Assembly (NCBI GenBank): GCA_020632575.1
Contig: JACKFH010000013.1
Coordinates: 1-64,000, forward strand
DNA length: 64,000 nucleotides
Direction of reading: 5' to 3'
Source: Candidatus Omnitrophota bacterium
GTDB taxonomy: Bacteria > Hinthialibacterota > Hinthialibacteria > OLB16
Below are positions 42,630 to 51,689 of the stretch, one piece after another. The position numbers were made by a program, and so were the translations under genes. The notes below the pieces were generated by a model that was not told the DNA's origin, made no database searches, and was given only the letters and a program-made list of their open reading frames with translations. Every line of letters begins with the position of its first letter. Within the stretch, counting starts at the first letter, position 1.

Positions 42630-43273
42630 GTCGAGCAATCCGTGAGATTTCTAATGTGATTTTCCTCGAGAAGCTTTTTCCCCAGCGCGAGCTGCCCTTC
42701 CTCGGGCTCCCAGGCCATGTCGGTGATTTTGTCCAAAGGTCTCAGGTGATTTTCCGGCGCACGATGGCAGCTAAGGCACCAACCCATGGTCAGTGGCTGG
42801 TCTTGGCTCACCACCTCCATCTTATCGATGCGGCCATGACAGGAAACGCAACCGATGCCGCGATTCACATGGGCGCTGTGGTTGAAATAAACAAAATCGG
42901 GAAGGTCATGCACGCGCACCCAGTCGACCGACTTGCCTGTTTCGTAACTGTCGCGCACCGGAGCGAGTTTTTCGCTGGTGGGCCAAATCTTGACGTGGCA
43001 GTTCATACATGTCTGAGTCGGCGGGATGGAGGAATGACGGGATTCCTCAACCGTGTTGTGACAGTAACGGCAGTCGAGTCCGAGTTGGCCGACATGAAGC
43101 GCGTGACTGTAAGGCACGGGCTGTGTCGGCGCGTAACCGACCCTTTGAGTATTCGGGTGAGCGATGCCGATCGCCATGGCGACAGCGTAGAGAGCGCCAA
43201 CGCCCACGACCGCCGTGACGATGCGCCCGATCTGGTCCGCCCATTTCGGGAAGAAAAGTTCTTGTTTTTCCAA
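42617..43273 (-). CDS. actA: Alternative complex III pentaheme cytochrome c ActA
   Basis: The 218-residue protein has an N-terminal membrane anchor (IVTAVVGVGALYAVAMAIGI) and five CxxCH heme motifs: CRYCH, CMNCH, CVSCH, CLSCH and CSTCH. The last lies two residues before the end. Five hemes agree with ActA of characterised ACIII complexes. It receives electrons from ActB in the periplasm. The start appears to be a TTG at 43273 with GGGCGG a few bases upstream, so its rank is uncertain. It is the first structural gene of the operon. Confidence 0.93.
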   Translation of the reverse strand: MEKQELFFPKWADQIGRIVTAVVGVGALYAVAMAIGIAHPNTQRVGYAPTQPVPYSHALHVGQLGLDCRYCHNTVEESRHSSIPPTQTCMNCHVKIWPTSEKLAPVRDSYETGKSVDWVRVHDLPDFVYFNHSAHVNRGIGCVSCHGRIDKMEVVSQDQPLTMGWCLSCHRAPENHLRPLDKITDMAWEPEEGQLALGKKLLEENHIRNLTDCSTCHR

Positions 43274-43322
43274 TTGTCCGCCCAGTAATTACAGAGGCCC
43301 GCGAGGGGGTTCCTCGTTAATG

Positions 43323-43342
43323 AATTCTGTCTTAACAGAATT
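43323..43342. promoter_or_regulatory. Palindromic operator in front of actA
   Basis: AATTCTGT and ACAGAATT are perfect 8-bp arms around CTTA. The palindrome overlaps a possible -10 box (TAAGAC) of the actA promoter. A related sequence lies in front of the GbsR-type regulator gene, so it is a candidate binding site for that regulator. Confidence 0.7.
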
Positions 43343-43357
43343 TTCTGAAATTGTAAA
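43329..43357 (-). promoter_or_regulatory. Possible actA operon promoter
   Basis: On the minus strand TTTACA (43357-43352) and TAAGAC (43334-43329) are 17 bp apart. The -10 is weak and sits inside the palindrome, so the site may be repressed or activated by the upstream regulator. Confidence 0.4.
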
Positions 43358-43513
43358 CAGGGGACGCGATCCTCCGCCTAGAATAGCGGTTGACTCCCCC
43401 AATCGCATCCGGTAAAGAGCCAAGTCTGAACGTAACACACCCTTTTTTTTAAAACAAGTTTGACCAGTCAAGATCAACCAACCTTCATTGCAACACCAGA
43501 TTTGGGAGAGTGT

Positions 43514-44056
43514 TCAGGCCGAACCTTTGGAAAAGAGGCCAAGTTTAACCGGTATTTTTCCGCCGAGTTTCACCAGTTTGACCAAAACTCCGGTCGGGAT
43601 TTCGCGAATTTGTTCATAGGCTGTGTTCAGAGTTTGCACGCAATCCAAGAGGCTTTCGAATCGCTCACGAACCTCCTCCTCCTCGTTGGTGGCCTCGGCT
43701 TCCTCCACACATTTCCGGAGAATTTCAATCGTGGGCTGCACTTCCCGGTGCATTCTTTCGCCGAGGATGATCCGGATCATTTCCCATCCATCCTTGATCG
43801 CCTCGTAATGATCGCGGCGATCCTCCATGACATGGACCACACGAACGATCCCCCAGCTCTTTAATTCACGTATACTGGTACTCACGTTCGATCTTGCCAC
43901 ATTTAAGTATTCGGCGATCTCCTCATGGCAGAGAGGTTTGGTGGAGATATAGAGGAGCGCATGGATCTGAGCCATGGTTCGGCTGATGCCCCATCGCGCG
44001 CCGAGTTCCCCCCAGTGGAGAACAAAGTTTTTGGTTACCGGTGATAGTTCGGTCAT
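43514..44056 (-). CDS. GbsR/MarR-like winged-helix transcriptional regulator
   Basis: The 180-residue protein carries a winged-helix DNA-binding domain of the GbsR/MarR group: WGISRTMAQIHALLYISTKP, LCHEEIAEYLNVARSNVSTS and IRELKSWGIVRVVHV. The rest is helical and probably forms the dimer and ligand part. It is transcribed in the same direction as the ACIII operon, 240 bp upstream of actA. AATTCTGT-type sites lie in front of both this gene and actA, so it probably controls the operon and itself. AGGAA precedes the ATG. Confidence 0.88.
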   Translation of the reverse strand: MTELSPVTKNFVLHWGELGARWGISRTMAQIHALLYISTKPLCHEEIAEYLNVARSNVSTSIRELKSWGIVRVVHVMEDRRDHYEAIKDGWEMIRIILGERMHREVQPTIEILRKCVEEAEATNEEEEVRERFESLLDCVQTLNTAYEQIREIPTGVLVKLVKLGGKIPVKLGLFSKGSA

Positions 44057-44070
44057 TCAGTCAGGTTCCT

Positions 44071-44093
44071 ACAGTAAATTCTGTTTTTACTGT
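44071..44093. promoter_or_regulatory. Palindromic operator in front of the regulator gene
   Basis: ACAGTAAA and TTTACTGT are perfect 8-bp arms around a 7-bp centre, and the site contains AATTCTGT, shared with the actA operator. It lies at the predicted transcription start of the regulator gene, consistent with autoregulation. Confidence 0.7.
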
Positions 44094-44101
44094 CAGAACG
44101 G

Positions 44102-44130
44102 AATATGGGGAGAAACCCGACTGAAGTCAA
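44102..44130 (-). promoter_or_regulatory. Promoter of the GbsR-type regulator gene
   Basis: On the minus strand TTGACT (44130-44125) and CATATT (44107-44102) are separated by 17 bp. The predicted start falls next to the palindrome at 44071-44093. Confidence 0.6.
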
Positions 44131-44157
44131 CCTTTTCGTATCGGGTTGTCGGAAAGA

Positions 44158-45054
44158 CTAATCCTCTTTGAGGAAATGGGGCTTGATCGAAAACACCTCG
44201 GGTGATTCCGGATCGACCATCACCTCCACCCAATGTGGATTGGGGGAACCGAAAACCTCGAGACGTGAGAGGTTGGTCATCGCTCCTTTTCGCTTGATCG
44301 AGGGAAAGGGGATGTCCCATCGGAAGTAGTGGCTGTCACCATGAATGAAGAGAACCTGCCCCTCAAAGGAATCCGCCTGGTTTAGGAGAGTGTCCATGAT
44401 GGGAGCGAAAGGTTTTGAAAATTCTCTTCCCTTCTGTCCCCCAAAGGGATTCGCTTGGAAGGCCACGACAAGCGCGGGGGAAGCCTTCTCCTTGGCCATC
44501 GCGAAAGATTCTTCTAGCCAACTGATTCCCGCCTGTGTGCGAGCCTCCCATTCATCGGTCGCATCCCGATGGTTAGCGCTGCCAACCACGTTGAGTCCGA
44601 CAAAGGCCACGCCCTCCTCAAACCAGCGCACATGCTCGGGATAGTGAGGTGAGGTTTGTCGCTCCAGTTCAATCCGACTCTGACCGAGACTTTCGTTTCC
44701 CTTGGTGAAGTATTTTCGGAAGAGTTCGAGTGCAGCAATCGGGTCGGGGCAATCGTTGAATTCGTTGTCTCCAACCAAGACCACGAAGGGATGGGCGCAG
44801 CGGTTATAAAGTCCGGCTCGTTCTTGGTAGAGCCAATCCTCGCAGGGTTGAACCCGGGCTTTGATATCGCCAACGTGAATGACGAAGCGAGCGTCGATCT
44901 CGCTCATTTGTTCGATTGATCGGGTGAACTCCGCGGTTTGTGTCTCGCTGTAGGGGATGTCTCCCACGGCGATGAAAGAATAAGTTTCTGTGGAAGCGGG
45001 CGCTGTCGAAACCAACAGCGAAAGGATCGCGATGCCGATGAAGTGACGAATCAT
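44158..45054 (-). CDS. Secreted metallophosphoesterase-like protein
   Basis: The 298-residue protein has a signal peptide (MIRHFIGIAILSLLVSTAPA). It then shows calcineurin-type metal motifs: FIAVGDIPY, FVIHVGDIKA, VLVGDNEFNDC and the late HGDSHYF. These would bind two metal ions for phosphoester hydrolysis outside the cytoplasm. WFEEGVAFVGLNVVGSANHR is also typical of the family. The substrate is unknown. No operon partner is evident; the ACIII regulator gene lies downstream in the same direction. Confidence 0.85.
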   Translation of the reverse strand: MIRHFIGIAILSLLVSTAPASTETYSFIAVGDIPYSETQTAEFTRSIEQMSEIDARFVIHVGDIKARVQPCEDWLYQERAGLYNRCAHPFVVLVGDNEFNDCPDPIAALELFRKYFTKGNESLGQSRIELERQTSPHYPEHVRWFEEGVAFVGLNVVGSANHRDATDEWEARTQAGISWLEESFAMAKEKASPALVVAFQANPFGGQKGREFSKPFAPIMDTLLNQADSFEGQVLFIHGDSHYFRWDIPFPSIKRKGAMTNLSRLEVFGSPNPHWVEVMVDPESPEVFSIKPHFLKED

Positions 45055-45163
45055 GAGAGTCTCCGTTCAATTGAGATGATGGAAGGATTAAAGGGGACTG
45101 TTTGGAATTGATAAAGGGGTGGGAGATGGCGCGAGTCATCGTAATCTGTGATAGCCTCCCAGC

Positions 45164-45217
45164 CCGCGCCGGCCTGAAGGCGCGGCGCTCCAGGAGCGAA
45201 GGCTGCTGAAACAGCCT
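45164..45217. repeat. Two adjacent short palindromes upstream of the prolyl oligopeptidase gene
   Basis: CCGCGCC and GGCGCGG (45164-45185) form a 7-bp stem around GGCCTGAA. AGGCTG and CAGCCT (45200-45217) form a 6-bp stem around CTGAAA. The second resembles the CTGTTTCAACAG palindromes at 47506-47675, so both may belong to an interspersed family. Confidence 0.55.
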
Positions 45218-45247
45218 GGATCGATCTTCGATTTCGGGAGATTTGAA

Positions 45248-47395
45248 TTGAAAAGGTTTTTATTGGTTATCATGTCAATCGTTTTGACCACAAGTTCTTT
45301 TGGCGAGGCGCCGCCGACTCGAAAATCGCCGGTGACCGATGTCTATCATGGCGAGGAGGTGGTTGACCCCTACCGTTGGCTGGAGGGGAGCGACGCGCCG
45401 GAGATCGAGGAGGCGAGCGAGGAACTCGACGCCGAAGTCTCCGAGTGGATTGATGCCCAGAATGAGTATACGCGAAATGTCCTCGATTCCCTTCCCGGTC
45501 GTGAAAAGGTCGCGGATCGAATTCGGGAGCTCATGGAAGTCGGCAGTATCGGGGCTCCGACCATGCGGGGAAACCGATATTTCTATTCGAAGCGTGAAGG
45601 CAAACAGGCGCAACCCATTCTGTATTACCGCGAGGGCGTTAAGGGGGAGGAGCGGCTTCTGATCGACCCTGTCGAAGTCGACCCGGAGGGTCTGACCTCG
45701 CTCGATTGGAAGGCGCCGAACGAGGATGGGACACTGTTGGCTTTTGGGCTCTCCAAAGCGGGTGATGAGAACTCGATCCTCTATGTGATGGATGTGGACT
45801 CGCGCGAGTGGCTGGCTGATGAGATCCCGGGGAAAGTGGGCGGCGTCGATTGGTTGGATGGCTCTCACGGGTTCTTCTATCGATGTCTGGAGGATGTCAA
45901 AAACCCTTACTCAGCCCAGATCAAATATCACAAACTGGGAACTCACCACCGTCAGGACAAACTGATTTTCGAACAATACAAGGAGGGACCGCTCGCCACG
46001 ACCTGGGGACCCTCGGCTAATTTCAGCCGGGATGGCCGTTGGATGGTGCTGTCCTATTGGACCGGAACCGATTCGAACGATCTCTGGGTGGTCGACATGG
46101 ACCGATGGTTTCGTACGGGCGAATTGGTGAAGACCGATTTGATCGTCGGAGAGAAGTGCAAGAGTTACGGCCTCTTCTCCGGTGACCATTATCTCCTGCA
46201 CACCACCTATCAAGCCCCCAACGCGAGAGTGGTCAAGGTCAATCTGCATCAACCCGGAGTCGAACACTGGAAAGAAATCATTCCTGAACGTAAAGACGCG
46301 GTTCTCGATGACATCTCGTTGGCTCGCGGGATGATAGTCGGCGATTACTTGAAAGATGCTCAGAGCCTGTTCGAAAAGTTCGACCTGGATGGAAACTCGC
46401 TCGGTGAAATTCCCCTTCCGGGAATTGGGTCCGCGGGTGTGGTCACGCACGATGACCGAACTGAGGGATTCCTCGCGTTCTCGAGTTTCAACGAACCGCT
46501 AAGCATTTACCACATCGACCTGGAGACCAACGAGCGTGAACTCTGGGAACGCCCGGATGTCCCAGTGGATCCCTCCATCGTCGAAGTGAAGCAGGTGTTT
46601 GTGACCTCCAAAGACGGTACGAAATTCCCGATGTTCATCGTTCACAAAAAGGGTCTCGAGTTGAACGGGAAGAACCCGACCATCCTCAACGGTTACGGCG
46701 GGTTCGATATCTCCCTGACCCCTTATTTCAGCGCGACCCTCTTTCCCTGGTACGAAGCGGGCGGCGTCTATGTCTCCGCCAATCTTCGCGGTGGTGGAGA
46801 GTATGGCGAGAAATGGCACCAAGCCGGGATGCTCGAGAACAAACAGAATGTCTTCGACGATTTCATCGCCGCCGCCGAATGGTTGATCGAGAACAAATAC
46901 ACGGACTCGCAACACCTGGGGATTAGCGGCGGATCCAATGGCGGATTGCTGGTGGGGGCAGCGATCACCCAACGCCCCGATCTTTTCGCGGCGGCCATCT
47001 CGGGGGTCCCGCTGTTAGACATGCTTCGTTACCAACATTTTCTGATGGCTAAATATTGGGTTCCGGAATACGGCGACAGCGCGGTGAAGGAGCAATACGA
47101 ATTTCTGAAGAAATACTCTCCTTATCAGAATGTGAAAGAGGGGACCTCTTACCCCGCGACATTGATCACCGCCGGCGAAAACGATACACGGGTGCATGCC
47201 CTCCACGCGATGAAGATGGTCCCGCGGCTCCGCGACTCGACCACAAGCGATCCCGTGAAAGACCCGATCCTCCTCTGGGTGGATCGCTCGGCGGGGCATG
47301 GCGGGGGCAAACCGCTGGATCTGCGCATCCGGGATGTGGTGGATCAGAGGATCTTCATGATGTGGCAGTTGGGGATGTTGGCGGGGGCAAAGTAA
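45248..47395 (+). CDS. Secreted prolyl oligopeptidase family S9A serine peptidase
   Basis: The 715-residue protein has a signal peptide (MKRFLLVIMSIVLTTSSFG). An N-terminal S9 beta-propeller begins VTDVYHGEEVVDPYRWLEG. The alpha/beta-hydrolase domain contains the catalytic triad: Ser in GISGGSNGGLLVGA, Asp in ITAGENDTRVHALHAMK and His in RSAGHGGGKPL. Such enzymes cleave short peptides after proline, here outside the cytoplasm. The start is a TTG at 45248 with GGGAG eight bases upstream; an ATG nine codons later would break the leader. The length is normal. Confidence 0.95.
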   Translation: MKRFLLVIMSIVLTTSSFGEAPPTRKSPVTDVYHGEEVVDPYRWLEGSDAPEIEEASEELDAEVSEWIDAQNEYTRNVLDSLPGREKVADRIRELMEVGSIGAPTMRGNRYFYSKREGKQAQPILYYREGVKGEERLLIDPVEVDPEGLTSLDWKAPNEDGTLLAFGLSKAGDENSILYVMDVDSREWLADEIPGKVGGVDWLDGSHGFFYRCLEDVKNPYSAQIKYHKLGTHHRQDKLIFEQYKEGPLATTWGPSANFSRDGRWMVLSYWTGTDSNDLWVVDMDRWFRTGELVKTDLIVGEKCKSYGLFSGDHYLLHTTYQAPNARVVKVNLHQPGVEHWKEIIPERKDAVLDDISLARGMIVGDYLKDAQSLFEKFDLDGNSLGEIPLPGIGSAGVVTHDDRTEGFLAFSSFNEPLSIYHIDLETNERELWERPDVPVDPSIVEVKQVFVTSKDGTKFPMFIVHKKGLELNGKNPTILNGYGGFDISLTPYFSATLFPWYEAGGVYVSANLRGGGEYGEKWHQAGMLENKQNVFDDFIAAAEWLIENKYTDSQHLGISGGSNGGLLVGAAITQRPDLFAAAISGVPLLDMLRYQHFLMAKYWVPEYGDSAVKEQYEFLKKYSPYQNVKEGTSYPATLITAGENDTRVHALHAMKMVPRLRDSTTSDPVKDPILLWVDRSAGHGGGKPLDLRIRDVVDQRIFMMWQLGMLAGAK

Positions 47396-47779
47396 AGCAA
47401 ACTTCGATGAGTGTCATTCCGACGTCCCTCCGTGTCATTCCGACGTTAGGAGGAATCTGATTGGAGAGACAAATTGGACCTATCTGTACACACCCTAATG
47501 GGAGTGAGTCTGTTTCAACAGACTTCGATGTGTGTAGCCACGGGATTGATCCCGTGGCGGTCTTGGTCGCCTCATTCCAATCCGATGAAACCGACTAACC
47601 TTTCAGCACCCATCTAGGTTCGCCACGCAATGAATTGACGAGGCTACGTAGATCGAAGTCTGTTGAAACAGACTCGGGACCGATTGAGTGAAATAAGAAG
47701 GATGAAGAGGATGGCTCCAATCAGATTTCTCCCTTCGCTCGAAATGACACTTAGGGAAACGATCAGCCATGAGAATGTC
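47396..47779. repeat. Intergenic nested inverted-repeat patch
   Basis: This 384-bp gene-free stretch holds nested inverted repeats. The inner pair is a perfect 24-bp match (47506-47529 and 47652-47675, core CTGTTTCAACAG). A CCACGGGAT-type hairpin lies between them at 47538-47557. The outer pair is an imperfect match of about 36 bp (47430-47465 and 47717-47752), starting GTGTCATT and ending ATCTGATTGGAG. A second partial GTGTCATTCCGACGT copy starts near 47410. No coding frame or tRNA is seen. Confidence 0.8.
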
Positions 47780-48985
47780 TCATTCCTCCGCCATTCGAAT
47801 ATTCCCAATCAAAAAATAATTGTAGTGACTCCCGTAGGGGCCTTCGGCGCCGAGGACGTAGATGGTATCGTCGATGATTACGACGCCGGGGTCGTTGAAG
47901 ACGGCGCCGGGCGGTAGAAAACCATCGACGCGCGTCCATCGGTCCTCTTGGATGTCGTAGGCCCAGACCAAATCCGACCAGGTTGGAGAGTCATCCGTTT
48001 CCAACACCGGACGCACAACACCTCCCGCGAGGAGGACATAGCGATCGGCATAGAGGTCCCCCTCCCAGGCGGAGATGGGGAGTGGCGAGGACGCCAACTT
48101 TTTCCAGTTATCGGTCTGTGGGTCGTATCTGAGCGTCTCGCCCGCGCCGAGAATCTCATTCGATTCATTCCAGGTGATCCCGCCAAAGAGATAGACGGCA
48201 TCCTGGGTTGCCACGGAGCCACACCAACCGCGAGGCGGTGCGGGAACCGGTGTTTTCAATTGCCATCCGAGTTCGGGATGGGACAGGTCAAAAACTTCAT
48301 TGGTATCCCGAATGGTGTTGTGGCTGTAACCGTTCTCGGCGAAGTCGTACTCGTTCCCTCCGGCGACGACAAGGTATTTTCCGACATCGCCAATCGCGGT
48401 GTGGGTGCGGGGAACGTTCAGGGGAGCAAATTCCTTCCAGGTGGGGGGATCGGTGGATAGATCGAGGCGCGCGCAATCGCCGAGCACACGGTAAGGGGGA
48501 TCCTGTTTCTTGAATTGGCAGGCGCCCGCGATCAGGTAGAGGGAATCCTCCGCGATAATCCCTCGCGTGTATTCGGTTCGAAAGGGAGCATCGGCCAATC
48601 GATCCCACGACCCGCTGTTGGGGTCGTAAACCCAGGTCCACCGGGAGGTTCGACGACTCGATTGGTCCTCGGTCTCATCGCCTCCGGGAATGAACCCGCC
48701 CACGACATAAATCCTCCCATCGAGAACGGCCATGGCGACTCCGCTGATTCCGGCATAGGGTCCCTCCTCGACCCAAGGGAGGCGATGCGTTTCCCATTCG
48801 ATGGAGCCGAATAATGGAAGGGAGGCATAGTCTTCGGGGAGGTCGGCGGAGAGAGGCGGGTCCACCTCAACGCCATCTTTAGATGGAGCAGGGGGAACAG
48901 GCTCTTTTGTGTCACCCGCGAATGAGTATCCTTGGAGTAAGATGGAGAGAACAAACCAAGACATGAATCTTATGGTTGAATGCAT
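47780..48985 (-). CDS. Secreted Kelch-repeat protein
   Basis: The 401-residue protein has a signal peptide (residues 1-23) and five or six Kelch-type repeats, for example AMAVLDGRIYVVGGF with WTWVYDPNSGSWDRL, DSLYLIAGA, YLVVAGGNEYD and DAVYLFGGITWN. The repeats form a beta-propeller, probably for binding a ligand at the cell surface or in the periplasm. AGAGGAG seven bases before the ATG at 48985 fixes the start. It diverges from the PhyH-type dioxygenase gene. Confidence 0.88.
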   Translation of the reverse strand: MHSTIRFMSWFVLSILLQGYSFAGDTKEPVPPAPSKDGVEVDPPLSADLPEDYASLPLFGSIEWETHRLPWVEEGPYAGISGVAMAVLDGRIYVVGGFIPGGDETEDQSSRRTSRWTWVYDPNSGSWDRLADAPFRTEYTRGIIAEDSLYLIAGACQFKKQDPPYRVLGDCARLDLSTDPPTWKEFAPLNVPRTHTAIGDVGKYLVVAGGNEYDFAENGYSHNTIRDTNEVFDLSHPELGWQLKTPVPAPPRGWCGSVATQDAVYLFGGITWNESNEILGAGETLRYDPQTDNWKKLASSPLPISAWEGDLYADRYVLLAGGVVRPVLETDDSPTWSDLVWAYDIQEDRWTRVDGFLPPGAVFNDPGVVIIDDTIYVLGAEGPYGSHYNYFLIGNIRMAEE

Positions 48986-49018
48986 AAATCAACTCCTCTG
49001 GAATTCGGGGTTGTGACG

Positions 49019-49729
49019 ATGATACACGATTGGTCCGCCGAACTGGAGAAGCAGGGAGTCATTCTTCTCAAAGGAGTCATTCCAAATGACATCCTTACTC
49101 AGGTTTCAGATGAGGCGAATCGGTTGATCGCCTATCCGGAAGCGTTGGACCGAGGGAAAGGAGGATACGCCCTCCGGCATATCCTCAGGCGGTCCAACCT
49201 CATTCTGGAATTCGGCAACTACGAAGGTCTCCTATCGGTTGCGCAAATCGTGCTCGGCCCCAGCGCCAAACCGGTTAAAGGGATCCTTTTCGATAAAGGC
49301 GAAGCGGCCAACTGGTCGGTAAGATGGCATCAGGACACGACGATCTCGGTGAAACAAAAAATCGAAACGCCGGGTTTTGAGGCTTGGTCTCACAAGGATG
49401 ATGTCCCGCATGTCCGTCCGCCAGTCGAGATCATGGAAAGGATTGTGGCGTTTCGCATTCATTTGGATGACTGCGGCGAGGAGAATGGCCCCCTAAAGGT
49501 TTTGGCGGGAAGTCATCGCCGTGGATACCTCTCACGCGAGGAAGTGCTTCGATTGATGAAAGAAGAACCCCCAGTTCCCTGCACTGCTCGGAAAGGGGAT
49601 GTTCTCTTAATGAGACCATTGATCGTTCATTCTTCAAGCCGATCCCGATCACCCGCCCATAGAAGGGTGATTCATATCGAGTACTCCGCGGAAAACCTCC
49701 CAAACGGACTCGAGTGGTTCGAATCTTAG
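49019..49729 (+). CDS. Phytanoyl-CoA dioxygenase (PhyH) family protein
   Basis: The 236-residue protein has the double-stranded beta-helix motifs of Fe(II)/2-oxoglutarate oxygenases: H104 and D106 in VRWHQDTT, and H204 in MRPLIVHSS, which together form the iron site. An arginine in HRRVIHIEY would bind 2-oxoglutarate. Family members hydroxylate lipids or small molecules; the substrate is unknown. I prefer the ATG at 49019. A start at 48980 lies in the leader of the divergent Kelch gene and lacks a ribosome-binding site. The end overlaps the convergent GT-C gene by four bases. Confidence 0.88.
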   Translation: MIHDWSAELEKQGVILLKGVIPNDILTQVSDEANRLIAYPEALDRGKGGYALRHILRRSNLILEFGNYEGLLSVAQIVLGPSAKPVKGILFDKGEAANWSVRWHQDTTISVKQKIETPGFEAWSHKDDVPHVRPPVEIMERIVAFRIHLDDCGEENGPLKVLAGSHRRGYLSREEVLRLMKEEPPVPCTARKGDVLLMRPLIVHSSSRSRSPAHRRVIHIEYSAENLPNGLEWFES

Positions 49730-51564
49730 TCCATTGATTTCCTGAATAACTTCCAACTCCCCGCTCTCTTCACCAAAACCCACTTCCCTTCCAGTTGTTC
49801 CATCAGCCCGGGGGGCCAGAAGTCGGTATTTTCGATCCGGTCGATCAGGATCCAATCCGCCCCCAAATCTCCGAGTCGATTATTCACTGTGCCATCCTGG
49901 ATCCATTGATTCAGTTGCTCTCCGAAGAACTTGTCGCTGGCTATAAACCGTCTCCTGAGGGAGGTTAGATATCCGTTTGGCGCGACATAGACTTCGTCTT
50001 CAGGAGGGACATGCGTTTTCATCCATGCCTCCATTTCGAATAGATCGGCGGTGCGAACTCCGCGCTCGATCAGCCACTCCTTTCGAGATTCTTCGGTGAG
50101 GGTCACCCCACCTCGCCAATCCACTCCGGGCCCACGGAGGAGAGGGACCCGAACAAAAAAGAAACTCGCCAAGAAGAGAATGCCCACCAAGGGAAAGACC
50201 GCATTCGCGATGGAACGGTTCCGCTCACGAATAATCGTTGTCACTTCGGAGATAGTCGAAGCGATCAGGAGGACAAGGACGCCCGCATTGATGCTGAAGA
50301 GTCGTCCGGTGGTGTCCCCCCAGAGTTGGGTGAGGAAGAGATAGGCGATCAGCGACGAACTCCAGACCCAGCGGTGTCCTCGAAACTTGAGAACCGGAAG
50401 GAGGATCAAGGAGACCAAGCCCAACGAAAAGAGAAGATCGGTCTCCGAGGTGAGCGTTTCTACATTGTGAACCACCTGCGCCCACGCCTCCGATAAGGAG
50501 GAGACCTTCATCGCGGTGATTCCATGGATACTCGAGGTAGTCGCCATGGCGTCTCTGAAACGGGGGAGGCAACCGAAAAAGTCCCCCAGCATCGGGTACA
50601 GGGGGTTGCCGGTGATCATGTAAGATTTGATCAACCACGGGCTAAAGACCAGCCAGGATATTCCAGAGTGGACACTCAAGTAGGTCAGGGAATTTCTCCA
50701 ACCCGGCCGGTTGAACAGCAGCCAACCGAGAATCAAAAGAACCTGAGCCAAGTAACAGAATAACAGGGCGTTCATCTTCACCCCCATCGCCATTCCGCAG
50801 AAAAACGAAGCGAGGACAAAAACGGAGAACGACCTCCGGTTGAGGGATGTCCAAAGCAGGACCATGGAAAGGAGGGTAAAGAAGAAGACAGTTCTCTGGA
50901 CATTCGCCATGGTCGGCAGCCGGAAGTGGGCGCAGCACAGGTAGAGAACGCAACCATAGACCGCGCCCCGCGAGTGCCCCAATTGCTTGAGCGTCGAGAC
51001 AATCAGAATGAGCGCGGGAAAGAACTGGCAGAAGGAAAAAGCCTTGGCGGTCGAGTCATTGCCGACCGCCAAAGAGAGGGTGTAGTGAAGTTGGCCGTAC
51101 ATGGGGTAATGGGAGGGTAAGTTGAAGGGGACCTCCTGAATGAAGCCGCCATGGAAAAGGTAGAAAATGGGGATTCCCAGGTGGTACCAAATGGCGTCTT
51201 CTTCTCTTTCGGGAACGCAAACTCCGAGGAAGTAGATAATTCCCAGTATGGTGACCAGGCCAAAGCCGAAGGGGGATTCGGCGGCGGTTCGCCGGACCGA
51301 GTGAAATAAAGCGGGAGTTCGCGTCCAGAGTCCCCAAGCAGCCATTGGGGTCAAAAGGACGGAAGCTGGGATTAAGAACGCGGGTTGGAGGCCCCCAAAG
51401 AGGCCGAAAACAAATAGAAGGATGGAAAAACCCGAGAAACCCAACCCAAAGGCCATGGCTAGGCGATATCCATGGGGGAGCGATCGATCAAGCCACGGCC
51501 AAAGACATAGCCCGAGACCGAATACCAAGAAGAATTGCCAAAACCCCAGTAGAACGGCGAACAT
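49726..51564 (-). CDS. Polytopic GT-C-type glycosyltransferase-like membrane protein
   Basis: The 612-residue protein has about 12 transmembrane segments. An early loop contains EREEDAIWYHLGIPIFYLFH, with acidic residues where GT39/ArnT-type enzymes place their catalytic Asp. The LPSHYPMYGQLHY segment is also typical of that group. The last 110 residues form a soluble domain with FEMEAWMKTHVPPEDEVYV. It would use a lipid-linked sugar donor, but neither donor nor acceptor can be assigned. The ribosome-binding site is weak. Confidence 0.7.
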   Translation of the reverse strand: MFAVLLGFWQFFLVFGLGLCLWPWLDRSLPHGYRLAMAFGLGFSGFSILLFVFGLFGGLQPAFLIPASVLLTPMAAWGLWTRTPALFHSVRRTAAESPFGFGLVTILGIIYFLGVCVPEREEDAIWYHLGIPIFYLFHGGFIQEVPFNLPSHYPMYGQLHYTLSLAVGNDSTAKAFSFCQFFPALILIVSTLKQLGHSRGAVYGCVLYLCCAHFRLPTMANVQRTVFFFTLLSMVLLWTSLNRRSFSVFVLASFFCGMAMGVKMNALLFCYLAQVLLILGWLLFNRPGWRNSLTYLSVHSGISWLVFSPWLIKSYMITGNPLYPMLGDFFGCLPRFRDAMATTSSIHGITAMKVSSLSEAWAQVVHNVETLTSETDLLFSLGLVSLILLPVLKFRGHRWVWSSSLIAYLFLTQLWGDTTGRLFSINAGVLVLLIASTISEVTTIIRERNRSIANAVFPLVGILFLASFFFVRVPLLRGPGVDWRGGVTLTEESRKEWLIERGVRTADLFEMEAWMKTHVPPEDEVYVAPNGYLTSLRRRFIASDKFFGEQLNQWIQDGTVNNRLGDLGADWILIDRIENTDFWPPGLMEQLEGKWVLVKRAGSWKLFRKSMD

Positions 51565-51689
51565 GGGGGCGAGGTTATCAGATTATGCCTTGAATCAGAC
51601 CGGGAAGCGGACCCTCCGGGTCATCTCTTCAATCCACCCGCTTCTCTGTAGAATGGATGGGAGATTACTCAAAACCCAAGGAAAGACTG

